This document shows, piece by piece, positions 16,855-25,945 of a stretch of 64,000 bases of DNA. The notes under the pieces were generated by a model that did no database searches, was not told the DNA's origin, and saw nothing but the letters and a program-made list of their open reading frames with translations. The first letter of the stretch is position 1. Each line of letters starts with the position of its first letter. The translations under genes were made by a program, and so were the position numbers. The DNA is from Flagellimonas hymeniacidonis (GTDB taxonomy: Bacteria > Bacteroidota > Bacteroidia > Flavobacteriales > Flavobacteriaceae), in assembly GCF_008040165.1 (NCBI RefSeq), contig NZ_VRUR01000001.1, positions 442,458 through 506,457 of the forward strand, written 5' to 3'.

Positions 16855-18012
16855 ATGCCAATCTATCATAAACTCGGAAAGATTCCGCAGAAAAGACACA
16901 CCCAATTTACGAAACCAGATGGGAGTCTGTACTATGAACAATTATTTGGCACAATCGGTTTTGACGGCATGTCTTCCCTCCTTTATCATGTGCACAGGCC
17001 TACTCAGGTTTCTGCAATTGGCAAAGCAGTTGATCTAAGTCCAAAAATTGCAGTTGAAAAGAACATTGCCTCTCGTAAACTCATAGGTTTTGATGTTGCT
17101 CCCAAAGATGATTTTTTGGAGTCACGCGAACCCATGCTGGTCAATAGCGATGTGCATGTTGGGTTGGCAGCTCCCAAAAAATCAATGACCGAGTACTTTT
17201 ACAAAAACTCGGATGCTGATGAGATGCTTTTTATTCATAAAGGAACTGGCACATTAAAAACTTTTTTGGGTAATATTCCTTTTGAGTATGGTGATTATCT
17301 AATTATTCCGCGAGGTATGATTTATCAAATTGAATTTGATACTGAAGACAATCGCATACTATTTGCAGAATCCTTTCATCCCATCTATACACCAAAACGG
17401 TATAGAAACTGGTTTGGGCAATTGTTAGAACATTCTCCATTCTGCGAACGTGACTACAAATTACCTCAAGATTTGCAAACCCATTATGAGAAAGGCGAGT
17501 TTGTAATGAAAATAAAGAAACAGGGTATGTTACATACCCTTGTGTATGCATCGCACCCGTTTGACGTCGTGGGTTGGGATGGATACAATTTTCCCTACGG
17601 ATTTTCCATTCATAATTTTGAGTCCATTACCGGTCGTGTGCACCAGCCACCACCAGTGCACCAAACCTTTGAGACCAGTGCTTTCGTAATTTGCTCTTTT
17701 TGCCCAAGATTGTACGATTACCATCCAAAGGCAATTCCAGCACCATATAATCACTCCAATATAGATTCTGATGAAGTATTGTACTATGTGGATGGGGATT
17801 TTATGAGCAGAACAGGCATTGCCCCTGGTTACATCTCCTTGCATCCCGCAGGGATTCCACACGGGCCACACCCAGGAACATATGAGGCTAGTATAGGCAA
17901 AACCAAAACTGAAGAATTAGCCGTTATGATCGATACGTTCAAACCACTTCAGGTCACAGAAAATGCGTTGAAGATTGATGACGGTACGTATTACAAATCT
18001 TGGGTGGAATAA
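16855..18012 (+). CDS. hmgA: Homogentisate 1,2-dioxygenase
   Basis: The 385-residue enzyme opens the ring of homogentisate to give maleylacetoacetate. The iron-site region near the C-terminus is clear: NHSNID with the metal His, SDEVLYYVDGDF with the Glu, and LHPAGIPHGPHPG with the second His. It is about 50 residues shorter than proteobacterial and human enzymes, which is usual for the Bacteroidota form. The N-terminus carries the cupin part with MLFIHKGTGTLKTFLG. The start is the ATG at 16855, only 14 bases after the heptamer array, so a change in copy number would alter spacing to any upstream control site but not the reading frame. fahA follows after a large inverted repeat. Confidence 0.95.
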   Translation: MPIYHKLGKIPQKRHTQFTKPDGSLYYEQLFGTIGFDGMSSLLYHVHRPTQVSAIGKAVDLSPKIAVEKNIASRKLIGFDVAPKDDFLESREPMLVNSDVHVGLAAPKKSMTEYFYKNSDADEMLFIHKGTGTLKTFLGNIPFEYGDYLIIPRGMIYQIEFDTEDNRILFAESFHPIYTPKRYRNWFGQLLEHSPFCERDYKLPQDLQTHYEKGEFVMKIKKQGMLHTLVYASHPFDVVGWDGYNFPYGFSIHNFESITGRVHQPPPVHQTFETSAFVICSFCPRLYDYHPKAIPAPYNHSNIDSDEVLYYVDGDFMSRTGIAPGYISLHPAGIPHGPHPGTYEASIGKTKTEELAVMIDTFKPLQVTENALKIDDGTYYKSWVE

Positions 18013-18025
18013 ATAGATGGCCTTA

Positions 18026-18091
18026 TGTCAGTTCGAGCGCAGTCGAGAACACATAAGGCATAAATAATTCTCGACTGCGCTCGAACTGACA
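18026..18091. repeat. Large perfect inverted repeat between hmgA and fahA
   Basis: Two perfect 24-base arms (18026-18049 and 18068-18091; inner core TTCGAGCGCAGTCGAGAA) flank an 18-base loop. The arms are GC-rich compared with the surrounding DNA. It looks like a dispersed palindromic repeat rather than a simple terminator because no T-run follows. In addition CCTTATGT at 18021-18028 can pair with ACATAAGG at 18051-18058, which competes with the main stem. It lies inside the operon, so it may form an mRNA hairpin that affects stability of the upstream or downstream message. Confidence 0.95.
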
Positions 18092-18108
18092 ATTCAATTT
18101 TAATTTTC

Positions 18109-19329
18109 ATGATTATAAATATTCCAGAAAACTCCGATTTCTCAATCCATAACATTCCATTTGGGATTTTTTCAACAGCAGATAGAAGCCCTAGAGCTGG
18201 CGTTGCCATTGGAGAACATATTTTGGATTTAGCCGCTGTTGCAGAATTAGACGTTTTTGATTTTAATACTGCTGTTCTTGAAAAAGATACGCTCAATGAT
18301 TTTATCTCCTTAGGGAAATCAATTACTAAAAGAGTTAGAACCAACATTCAGCATTGGCTGCAAGAGGAAGATTCAGTTTTAGCGGACAAACCAGAACTAT
18401 TTGTTTTACAATCTGAAGCAAGCATGCATATGCCCGTATCCATTGGGGACTATACGGATTTTTATTCCAGTATAGAACACGCCACCAATGTAGGAACTAT
18501 GTTCCGCGACCCAAAAAATGCACTGATGCCCAATTGGAAACATATTCCGGTGGGCTATCACGGTAGGGCCTCATCTATCATTGTAAGTGGAGAGTCCATC
18601 CATAGGCCAAAGGGACAGGTTTTACCAAAAGATGCTACAACTCCTGTCTTTCAAGCTTCAGCACGTTTGGATTTTGAATTGGAAATGGGATTTATCACTG
18701 GAAAAAGCACAGCTGTAGGGGAATCTATTTCAACCCAAGATGCTGAGGATTATATCTTTGGAATGGTCCTGCTCAATGATTGGTCTGCACGTGACATTCA
18801 AAAATGGGAATATGTACCACTTGGCCCATTCTTGGCAAAAAACTTCGCATCCCATATTTCTCCTTGGATTGTCACCTTAGAAGCATTGGAGCCTTTTAGA
18901 GTATCAGGTCCAGAACAGGACCCAAAAGTGCTTCCGTATTTAGAATACGAAGGCATGAAGAATTATGATATTAAACTTGAGGTGGGCATCTCACCAGAGG
19001 GCAGCGAAGAGCAGACCGTTTGCCATTCCAATTTTAAATATATGTATTGGAATATGGCGCAGCAACTAGCGCACCATACCGTTAATGGGTGTAATATTAA
19101 TGTTGGTGATCTGTATGGTTCAGGCACCATTTCTGGGAAGGATGAAAACTCATATGGTTCTATGTTAGAACTTGCATGGATGGGTACAAAACCTTTAAAA
19201 ATGAAAGATGGGTCGGACCGTAAGTTTATAAATGATGGCGATACCGTTATCATGAGAGGGTCCTCAGAAAAAGATGGTATTAGAGTTGGTTTTGGAGAAG
19301 TAGCCGCAAAGGTGCTTCCAGCAAAATAG
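18109..19329 (+). CDS. fahA: Fumarylacetoacetase
   Basis: The 406-residue enzyme hydrolyses fumarylacetoacetate to fumarate and acetoacetate, the last step of tyrosine catabolism. The N-terminal SH3-like domain (about 1-115) is followed by the FAH catalytic domain with DFYSSIEHATNVG, the metal-binding acidic LDFELEMGF, and DWSARDIQKWEYVPLGPF. Its position after hmgA agrees. No maleylacetoacetate isomerase gene is seen in the operon; isomerisation may be handled by a gene elsewhere. The next gene starts 33 bases downstream. Confidence 0.97.
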   Translation: MIINIPENSDFSIHNIPFGIFSTADRSPRAGVAIGEHILDLAAVAELDVFDFNTAVLEKDTLNDFISLGKSITKRVRTNIQHWLQEEDSVLADKPELFVLQSEASMHMPVSIGDYTDFYSSIEHATNVGTMFRDPKNALMPNWKHIPVGYHGRASSIIVSGESIHRPKGQVLPKDATTPVFQASARLDFELEMGFITGKSTAVGESISTQDAEDYIFGMVLLNDWSARDIQKWEYVPLGPFLAKNFASHISPWIVTLEALEPFRVSGPEQDPKVLPYLEYEGMKNYDIKLEVGISPEGSEEQTVCHSNFKYMYWNMAQQLAHHTVNGCNINVGDLYGSGTISGKDENSYGSMLELAWMGTKPLKMKDGSDRKFINDGDTVIMRGSSEKDGIRVGFGEVAAKVLPAK

Positions 19330-19362
19330 ATCGTTATCTTAGCGCAAACAAAAGAAACATCA

Positions 19363-20274
19363 ATGTCCATTATAAAAACTATAGACCCAACCGCTATTCC
19401 ACAACCAGAATTGCATGCTTACCTGCTCTCTGCCGTGGCGCCAAGACCCATTTGCTTTGCAAGTACTATTGATAAGGAAGGGAATGTAAATTTAAGTCCG
19501 TTTAGTTTTTTTAATGTGTTTAGTTCTAATCCTCCGGTGATGATTTTCTCTCCTTCACGAAGTGGAAGGGACAACTCTTTAAAGCATTCACACCAAAACA
19601 TAAAGGAGGTGCCGGAGGTGGTCATTAATATTGTGGACTACCCCATAGTTGAACAGATGTCACTGTCCAGCACAGCTTATGAAAAAGGGGTAAACGAGTT
19701 TATCAAATCCGGACTAACGGAGGTTCCTAGCGAAAAAGTAAAGCCACCTCGCGTTGCTGAGGCTCCAATTTCATTCGAATGTACAGTTGACCAAGTTATT
19801 GAACTTGCTGATACACCTGGTGCAGGAAACTTAATTTTAGCTAAGGTTGAACTCATCCATATCAATGAAAAATATATGGACGAAGAAGGAAAGTTAGATC
19901 CACTAAAATTAGATTTGGTAGGACGAATGGGCGGAAGCTGGTATACAAGAGCTAGTGGGACATCACTTTTTGAAATTCCAAAACCAATCCGAAGCAAAGG
20001 TATCGGTGTAGACCAACTACCCGAGGATATTAGAAACAGTACCGTTTTAACCGGAAATAATTTAGGGCGCTTGGGCAATCTTGAAAAGCTTCCAACTATT
20101 GAAGAGATCGACCAGCTTGCGAATGATGATGAAATACAGATGCTTTCTAAAAAACTAGACGGAAATCCTGGAAAACTTAAGCAAGAGCTGCACTGGTTGG
20201 CACAACAGGTTTTGAAGGACAACAACACAGAAAAAGCATTGGCCATACTCATGTATGCTAAAAACCTAGGTTAA
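19363..20274 (+). CDS. Flavin reductase-like (flavoredoxin family) protein
   Basis: The 303-residue protein has a flavin reductase-like FMN-binding split-barrel domain at about residues 15-210 (SAVAPRPICFAST, NLSPFSFFNVFSSNPP and FSPSRSGRDNSLKH), as in flavoredoxin. About 70-80 extra helical residues follow (from about 225) and have no clear match. The family reduces flavin or serves as a flavoprotein partner of oxygenases. Its stop codon overlaps the start of the next gene by one base (TAATG), so the two are translationally coupled. Its reason for being in the tyrosine operon is unclear; it may supply reduced flavin or process a side product. Confidence 0.88.
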   Translation: MSIIKTIDPTAIPQPELHAYLLSAVAPRPICFASTIDKEGNVNLSPFSFFNVFSSNPPVMIFSPSRSGRDNSLKHSHQNIKEVPEVVINIVDYPIVEQMSLSSTAYEKGVNEFIKSGLTEVPSEKVKPPRVAEAPISFECTVDQVIELADTPGAGNLILAKVELIHINEKYMDEEGKLDPLKLDLVGRMGGSWYTRASGTSLFEIPKPIRSKGIGVDQLPEDIRNSTVLTGNNLGRLGNLEKLPTIEEIDQLANDDEIQMLSKKLDGNPGKLKQELHWLAQQVLKDNNTEKALAILMYAKNLG

Positions 20275-21380
20275 TGAGCAGTGGAATAGAATCTATTTTT
20301 AAATCTTATTTACAGCCCAAAAAAGCCTATGAAGGTGGAAAAGGCATTCCCGTAGATAGCAGTAAAAAAATCTACAAGCTTTCTTCCAATGAAAACCCTT
20401 TAGGGCAGTCGCCAAAGGCAACAAAAGCTTTGTTAGAAGCTGCACATCATGTTCATATTTATCCTGACCAAACGGACATTAGATTGCGAGAGGCTTTGGT
20501 TCAAGATTTTAATAATGAATTGACCAAAGATCAGTTTATTTGTGGCAATAGTGGTTCTGAGCTAATTGACATGATTCTGCGTGCTTTCATAAATGAAGGT
20601 GATGAAGTCATCTATTCCAACCCTTGTTTTTTGCCCTATTCGGTTTTTTCAAGATGGTATGGCGCTAAGCAAATTGATGTGCCATTACTAGACCCTGACT
20701 ATTCTTTAGACATGGAAGGGATTTTAAACGCTATCACAGAAAAAACGAAGGTTATCTTTTTAACCAGCCCCAACAATCCAACGGGAACTTATATCCCAAA
20801 GGCTATTTTAGATAATTTCTTATCCAGAATCCCAAAAAACATTATCATTGTTTTTGATGAGGTCTATAGGCATTTTGCAGATGCCCAAGATTATGTTTCT
20901 GGTTTACCTTATGTAAAAGAAGGACATAACCTTATTGCTATTAATAGTTTTTCCAAAACCTATGGATTGGCAGGACTGAGGATTGGATATTGTTACACCA
21001 CGGAGAAGATTGCCCAATACATTAGGCAAATCCACAAACCCTTTTTATTGCCACATACTTCCACAGAAGCAGCCATTGGGGCATTGAATGATTCAGAATT
21101 TATATCCGCCACAGTAAAAACCGTTCTGGTAGGTCGTAAGTTTCTCTCACAAGCTTTTGAAAGGCTTGGAATAAAGCACTGGCCAACCCAGGCCAACTTC
21201 TTTTTGATAGATCCTCCCCTACCCGAAGTTGAATTTGCAGATTTCTTGATGGGTCATGGGGTTATGGTAAGGCCCGTTTCACAATTTGGAGCTCCTGGAA
21301 AAGTGCGAATTACTATTGGCGACCAAGAATCGAATGAGGCTTTGGTGAACGTCTTGGAAAAAATAAAACCCCGTCTATAA
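20274..21380 (+). CDS. HisC-type aminotransferase, likely the tyrosine/aromatic transaminase of the operon
   Basis: The 368-residue PLP enzyme is of the class I/II aminotransferase fold in the histidinol-phosphate/aromatic branch. Visible features are SSNENPLGQSPKA near residue 39-51, TSPNNPTGTYIP, FDEVYRHFAD, and the PLP lysine in NSFSKTYGLAGLRIGY (near residue 227). By similarity alone it would be called HisC. However, it ends an operon of homogentisate-pathway enzymes and no histidine genes are near, so I infer that it transaminates tyrosine to 4-hydroxyphenylpyruvate, the substrate of HppD. An imperfect terminator hairpin overlaps its stop codon (21365-21392). Confidence 0.88.
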   Translation: MSSGIESIFKSYLQPKKAYEGGKGIPVDSSKKIYKLSSNENPLGQSPKATKALLEAAHHVHIYPDQTDIRLREALVQDFNNELTKDQFICGNSGSELIDMILRAFINEGDEVIYSNPCFLPYSVFSRWYGAKQIDVPLLDPDYSLDMEGILNAITEKTKVIFLTSPNNPTGTYIPKAILDNFLSRIPKNIIIVFDEVYRHFADAQDYVSGLPYVKEGHNLIAINSFSKTYGLAGLRIGYCYTTEKIAQYIRQIHKPFLLPHTSTEAAIGALNDSEFISATVKTVLVGRKFLSQAFERLGIKHWPTQANFFLIDPPLPEVEFADFLMGHGVMVRPVSQFGAPGKVRITIGDQESNEALVNVLEKIKPRL

Positions 21381-21392
21381 GACGAGGTTTTT
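21365..21392 (+). terminator. Terminator at the end of the tyrosine operon, overlapping the stop codon
   Basis: AAACC(C)CGTCT pairs with AGACG(A)GGTTT around the loop ATA, with one mismatch, and a TTTTT run follows. The stop codon TAA (21378-21380) lies in the loop and the descending arm. Confidence 0.7.
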
Positions 21393-21412
21393 GCCATGGT
21401 GTTTTTTGTTTT

Positions 21413-21919
21413 TTACTGTCTGGTGAAAACTGCATCTGCTCCAGCATAATTGTTTTCATCTATATTTTCACCTGGAATTATAAGAGTAGTATTGTTTTCG
21501 ATTATAATAGTGATGGTTTCTTCTTCCATATCACCATTTACAATGGTCAATTGATCTCCATCCAAAGACCAAGTTGAAGATTCCATATCACTTTCTGTAG
21601 GGCATGGTACGTCTAAACCTCCAGCACCTAAGTTGATTGATAAAAAATTTACCTTATTATCAGATGCTAAAGTACCATCTCCATTAAAAGTAAAGGTTAC
21701 CAAATTACAATTTGTTCCTTGTAGAAATGCAATAATCTGCTTGGCAAAATTAAGGTCATCATTATTAACTGTATCATCTGTTCGAAGATCCGTTAGTACC
21801 CAAGTACCTACCAATTCACTTGTTTCACCATCCATTTCATCGTTATCATCGGTATTGTCTGTAGAACAGGAATAAATAAAGACTGTAGCCAAAAAAAGCA
21901 GTAGTATATTCTTCTTCAT
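21413..21919 (-). CDS. Lipocalin-like lipoprotein
   Basis: The 168-residue protein starts with a lipoprotein signal (MKKNILLLFLATVFIYSCST; lipobox Cys about residue 18), then an acidic low-complexity linker (DNTDDNDEMDGE). The body has the lipocalin-like pattern found in many Bacteroidota lipoproteins: LVGTWVLTDL at the start of the barrel, VTFTFNGDGTLA and STWSLDGDQLTIVNGD. Such proteins sit on the outer membrane surface or the periplasmic side; the ligand is unknown. The ATG at 21917-21919 is preferred over an in-frame GTG one codon upstream. It converges with the tyrosine operon. Confidence 0.85.
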   Translation of the reverse strand: MKKNILLLFLATVFIYSCSTDNTDDNDEMDGETSELVGTWVLTDLRTDDTVNNDDLNFAKQIIAFLQGTNCNLVTFTFNGDGTLASDNKVNFLSINLGAGGLDVPCPTESDMESSTWSLDGDQLTIVNGDMEEETITIIIENNTTLIIPGENIDENNYAGADAVFTRQ

Positions 21920-21992
21920 CACGTTGAGTTTGAGGGGTTTTGTTAGGAATAACGAAAAAACCTATCAAATAGTACCATTATCACGCGGTTTC

Positions 21993-24644
21993 CTAAAGAA
22001 CGAATCTATACGTAGCTTTCAATAAGAAAATGTTTTGAGGCTTTTGTCCGAAGATATTGTCCCCTAGACTAGATAATAGCCCAGCTGATGGATCCCCATC
22101 TTGCGAAACATCTTGAGACCATACCAGAAAAATCTCTGACCCGGGAATATACTCCCACCGAATCACCAGATTGGAACGAAACTGCACGAACGAAAAATCA
22201 GGGTCATCAAAGCTAAAATCCTCTGTTCCATTTAAGCTTTCATCTATGGAATAGGTGTCATCTGCCAGAGAAACCTGATTGGCATTATACGTTATAAATC
22301 TATCATCGAAGCGCTCTGCGGTGGCGTCTGTTACATGTTTAAAACTAGAATACCTCCCTCTCGAGATAAAAGGTTGACCCCAATACTGAATGGTAAGGTT
22401 GGGGTTTATTGTATAGTTCAATCTAAATGACATACTTAAGGTGCGCTGCTTGATTTCTCCATTGAGATATCTAGGTGAACCGTTTACATCATCAAAATTA
22501 TCAATGAATTGCAACTTATCATTATTAATCCTTACCGAGGGAAATGCAGAAATACGTATTGCGTTTATGGGTTGGTAAGTTACTCCAGCTTCCACAAAAT
22601 AGGATCTGTACGAATTATCGACCGCCTTTTCTCCCCTGTGAAATACATTAAAACGAACCTTTTTACGGCTATCTGTTCTAATACTGTTCCAAAAACTGAT
22701 TTCTGGTGACTGCCTCAATCTTGGTCCTCCTCTTAGCGCAAAATTGGAATATTGAATGGGTGCGTAGTTAAATCCAAAGTTTGAAAACCAATTGTTTTTC
22801 CAGTTTTGCCAGCTATTGGTGTTAAATCGCAAGCTATTATGGTTGCCATTAAAATCCCACGCACTCCAATGATTATAGTTTATCCCGACTCTTCTAAACG
22901 TACTATCAGGTTTTAAGGTCTGGTATCCAATCCATGTATAGTGGCGAATATCATCTGCTTGTCTTTGAAAACCAAGATCATTCAGTTCCAATTCCGGGGA
23001 TCTCCATGTACCTCCTGATTCAAATTTCCAGTGGCCATTACCCACTTTCCCAATTTGAATGTTCCCTCCACTACCAGTTAAAGACGTTCTTGTAGAATCC
23101 AGTTCTACATGATCGGCATCTACCCTTTGAAATAAGTGGGCAATAGATTCTTGGGTGTTCTTTATGGCCTCTTCACTTCCATTTACACGACTTAAAATGA
23201 GATTTCCTTCAACATACCAATCTCTATTATTCCATTGATGTTTAAAATCAATCCCTCCCGTATAGGCAGATTTATGCAAAAAATCTAACTGTTCAGTTAA
23301 ATTATCTCTATTGGACGCGGTAAAAATGGCTCCCAGATAAGAATTTCTGTCATTAAAGTCTTTTTGAACCCTCCCCACAAAATAATTGGTCAATGGTTCC
23401 ACCATTTCTCTTCGTCTGTCACCATTCTCTCCGCTAATAGTAGCATATCGTTTTGCGGTAACACTTTCCAGTACACCCAGGGCCCAACCATCTTTTGTTT
23501 TACCACTAAATTTGGCCGCACCAATTATAGGTGTATTATCTGGTTGGTTCACAAACTCTTCATCTTCGGTATCTGGAGATCCTTGTGGGCTACGACCAAT
23601 ACGTCTGGAATAGAAAACATTATCAAAACCAAATGTATTTCCAGCTTCGGATTGTGAAACCCTGAAATCGAAAATGTTCTTGTTTTCGACAAAGAATGGT
23701 CGTTGCTCCCTAAAGAAAATCTGAAAACCGTCTAGAGCAATCGCTGATGGATCTGCTTCTACTTGACCAAAATCTGGATTTACGGTTAAATCCAGGGTCA
23801 AATCATTGGTAACCCCAATCTTGGCATCAAGTCCTACTGTGATATCACTTTCGCTGCCATCCCTAAAAGGGTTGCCTTCCTCTGCCTCATAGGTTTCTCC
23901 GCTGGTTACAGTATAGGGTTGAATTTCCAGTTGTTTTTGAGGTTCTATATTCTTAAGTCCGTGAAGTTCCCCAAACTCGCTTACCCACCCTGGTGTATCA
24001 ACAGGTTTTCGCTGCCAAAGTGAACGTTCTTCTGCTCTAAAAAACCTTCGTGTCGATTGCAACCCCCAAACTTGATTCTCCTCACCTCCAAATTTTAATT
24101 GGCTTAATGGAATTTTCAATTCAGCTGTCCAACCTTCTTCGTCTACATTGGTTTTGGTGTACCAAATAGGGTTCCAACTACCATCCCAGTTATTCCCATT
24201 GTTAGAAACGAACTCATCCCCTTTCACACCTGCCACTGTTGCGGTAAAGGAAAATGCCGTTCGTTTGTCGTGGTAGCTGTCTATATTAAATTCGACCCAA
24301 TCCCCTTCAAAGCCATCTCTACGGGATAGTCTTTTTACAATTTTATCAGGTTCAGCATCATAGCATCGTACTCCTATATATAGGTTCTTGCTATCGTAAA
24401 CTATTTTGAATTTGGTCTGATAACTTGGTGGCGTGTTTTCATCTGGTTGGAACTCCACATAATCCCCAGCCCAATCTACAAGATTCCATGCTTCATCATT
24501 CAACAAGCCATCCACCACAGGTGGTGCATCTTGTTCTACGGGTTTGGTAACATAAATCTTTTTTGGAACGACTAAGGTAGAATCCTGGGCTTGTACATAA
24601 ATAGAAATGAAAGGCAGCGTGAAGAGAATGATGAATTTTTTCAC
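21993..24644 (-). CDS. DUF5916 outer-membrane protein with N-terminal CBM9-like domain
   Basis: The 883-residue protein has a signal peptide (residues 1-19, ending YVQAQ), a carbohydrate-binding family 9-like domain at about residues 35-235 (PPVVDGLLNDEAWN, KIVYDSKNLYIGVRCYD), and a long C-terminal part with alternating beta strands and a final ...LLKATYRFVL. The terminal aromatic residue pattern and the DUF5916 region indicate a large outer-membrane barrel. The family is widespread in Bacteroidota and poorly characterised; a role with glycan or hydrophobic substrates is a guess. It starts with GTG (24642-24644); no better in-frame ATG is seen. It stands alone, divergent from rplM. Confidence 0.85.
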   Translation of the reverse strand: MKKFIILFTLPFISIYVQAQDSTLVVPKKIYVTKPVEQDAPPVVDGLLNDEAWNLVDWAGDYVEFQPDENTPPSYQTKFKIVYDSKNLYIGVRCYDAEPDKIVKRLSRRDGFEGDWVEFNIDSYHDKRTAFSFTATVAGVKGDEFVSNNGNNWDGSWNPIWYTKTNVDEEGWTAELKIPLSQLKFGGEENQVWGLQSTRRFFRAEERSLWQRKPVDTPGWVSEFGELHGLKNIEPQKQLEIQPYTVTSGETYEAEEGNPFRDGSESDITVGLDAKIGVTNDLTLDLTVNPDFGQVEADPSAIALDGFQIFFREQRPFFVENKNIFDFRVSQSEAGNTFGFDNVFYSRRIGRSPQGSPDTEDEEFVNQPDNTPIIGAAKFSGKTKDGWALGVLESVTAKRYATISGENGDRRREMVEPLTNYFVGRVQKDFNDRNSYLGAIFTASNRDNLTEQLDFLHKSAYTGGIDFKHQWNNRDWYVEGNLILSRVNGSEEAIKNTQESIAHLFQRVDADHVELDSTRTSLTGSGGNIQIGKVGNGHWKFESGGTWRSPELELNDLGFQRQADDIRHYTWIGYQTLKPDSTFRRVGINYNHWSAWDFNGNHNSLRFNTNSWQNWKNNWFSNFGFNYAPIQYSNFALRGGPRLRQSPEISFWNSIRTDSRKKVRFNVFHRGEKAVDNSYRSYFVEAGVTYQPINAIRISAFPSVRINNDKLQFIDNFDDVNGSPRYLNGEIKQRTLSMSFRLNYTINPNLTIQYWGQPFISRGRYSSFKHVTDATAERFDDRFITYNANQVSLADDTYSIDESLNGTEDFSFDDPDFSFVQFRSNLVIRWEYIPGSEIFLVWSQDVSQDGDPSAGLLSSLGDNIFGQKPQNIFLLKATYRFVL

Positions 24645-24816
24645 TTGATTGGTTTTTTGATTAGATGGGTTGTACTAAAGACCTAAGAAAAGTATAACAG
24701 TTACAGTCTTGCAGCGTTTTATACCTTTTTTAACATAAAAATGGCGTTAAAAAGGGTGCTTTCTTTTGGTAAATACTTATTGATGGAAAAACTAAAAAAT
24801 ATTCCCAACCAACCAT

Positions 24817-24846
24817 TTGTTATTCAATCTAATAATTGTACATTTG
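24817..24846 (+). promoter_or_regulatory. Promoter of rplM-rpsI
   Basis: TTG (24817-24819) and TACATTTG (24839-24846) are separated by 19 bases, a full match to the Flavobacteria consensus. The leader would be about 40 bases long. Confidence 0.75.
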
Positions 24847-24892
24847 CAGCCCGTTTATCGGGATAGGTTTTTAAATCAATAATATTCTAGAA

Positions 24893-25348
24893 GTGGATAC
24901 ATTAAGTTATAAGACTATTTCTGCCAATAAAGCAACCGTTGACAAACAATGGTTATTGGTTGATGCTGAAGGAGAAACATTAGGTAGATTGGCGTCAAAA
25001 GTAGCCAAATTGCTTAGAGGAAAACATAAGACCAATTTTACCCCTCATGTAGATTGTGGTGATAACGTAATCGTTATTAACGCAGAGAAAATTACCCTGA
25101 GCGGGAACAAATGGGATGACAAAACATATTTAAGATATACGGGTTATCCGGGTGGACAGCGTTCTACCACTGCTAAGGAATTATTGGACAAACACCCTGA
25201 GCGAATCATTGAAAAATCCGTAAAAGGAATGCTTCCTAAGAATAAATTAGGAGCTGAATTGTTCAGAAACCTGAAAGTATATGTTGGCGCAGAGCATGGT
25301 CAAGAAGCTCAAAAACCAAAAGCAATAAACTTAAACGACTACAAATAA
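24893..25348 (+). CDS. rplM: 50S ribosomal protein L13
   Basis: The 151-residue product is L13, an early-assembling 23S rRNA-binding protein. Conserved stretches are [48 protein letters not shown] and the [11 protein letters not shown] loop. The start codon is GTG at 24893-24895; the sequence [20 protein letters not shown] fits other flavobacterial L13 proteins. It is followed by rpsI with overlapping stop and start codons, the usual L13-S9 pair. The promoter at 24817-24846 serves both. Confidence 0.98.
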   Translation: MDTLSYKTISANKATVDKQWLLVDAEGETLGRLASKVAKLLRGKHKTNFTPHVDCGDNVIVINAEKITLSGNKWDDKTYLRYTGYPGGQRSTTAKELLDKHPERIIEKSVKGMLPKNKLGAELFRNLKVYVGAEHGQEAQKPKAINLNDYK

Positions 25349-25734
25349 TGGAAGTGGTTCATAAGATTGGTAGAAGAAAAACTGCCGTAGCAAGAGTTTA
25401 TGTTTCTGAAGGAAAAGGAAACATTACTGTAAACAAAAAAGACTTAAAGGATTATTTTACAACTGCTACATTACAATACAAGGTAAAGCAACCTTTTGCA
25501 TTAACCAATACAGAAGATACATATGATGTAAAGGTGAATGTATATGGAGGTGGAATTACAGGTCAGGCAGAAGCTGTTCGTTTGGCATTGTCAAGGGTAA
25601 TGTGCGAAATTGATGAAGAGAACAGACTAGCGCTTAAACCTGAAGGATTGTTGACCAGAGACCCAAGAATGGTGGAGCGTAAGAAATTTGGTCAGAAAAA
25701 AGCCCGTAAGAAATTCCAGTTCTCTAAACGTTAA
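25348..25734 (+). CDS. rpsI: 30S ribosomal protein S9
   Basis: The 128-residue protein is S9, with HKIGRRKTAVARVY at the N-terminus, the GGGITGQAEAVRLALSR motif and the conserved basic C-terminal tail ending KKFQFSKR, which reaches the P-site tRNA. Its ATG overlaps the rplM stop (TAATG), so the two are translationally coupled. Two hairpins follow, the second being a good terminator (25777-25798), so rpsB is probably transcribed separately. Confidence 0.98.
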   Translation: MEVVHKIGRRKTAVARVYVSEGKGNITVNKKDLKDYFTTATLQYKVKQPFALTNTEDTYDVKVNVYGGGITGQAEAVRLALSRVMCEIDEENRLALKPEGLLTRDPRMVERKKFGQKKARKKFQFSKR

Positions 25735-25776
25735 TTATTTAAGTGCTTTTGCACTAGATTATATAAGTTCATTGAA

Positions 25777-25798
25777 AACCCTGAAGCATTTCAGGGTT
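25777..25798 (+). terminator. Terminator after rpsI
   Basis: A perfect 9-bp stem (AACCCTGAA / TTCAGGGTT) with loop GCAT is followed by ATATTTTT. A smaller hairpin (AGTGC-TTTT-GCACT, 25742-25755) precedes it just after the rpsI stop codon. Confidence 0.8.
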
Positions 25799-25945
25799 AT
25801 ATTTTTAACCAAGTTGTCGTTGTTCCAAAGAGCAAAAAATCGACTTTTTGGAATTTAGTTTAGCATCTAAATGGATAGGGCGAACATTTTTTGTGACCAC
25901 CAATTCATTGCTAATACAACGGAACGTAAACTAATTACAAAAAAA

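Noticed and set aside
16726-16941. Minus-strand frame translating the heptamer repeat (repeated SEFRVQS)
   Set aside because: A heptamer array is read in all frames in turn and gives a 7-residue periodic peptide; no sign of translation.
20274-21380. Naming the aminotransferase hisC
   Set aside because: Family similarity fits but operon context is tyrosine degradation, so I left the symbol empty.
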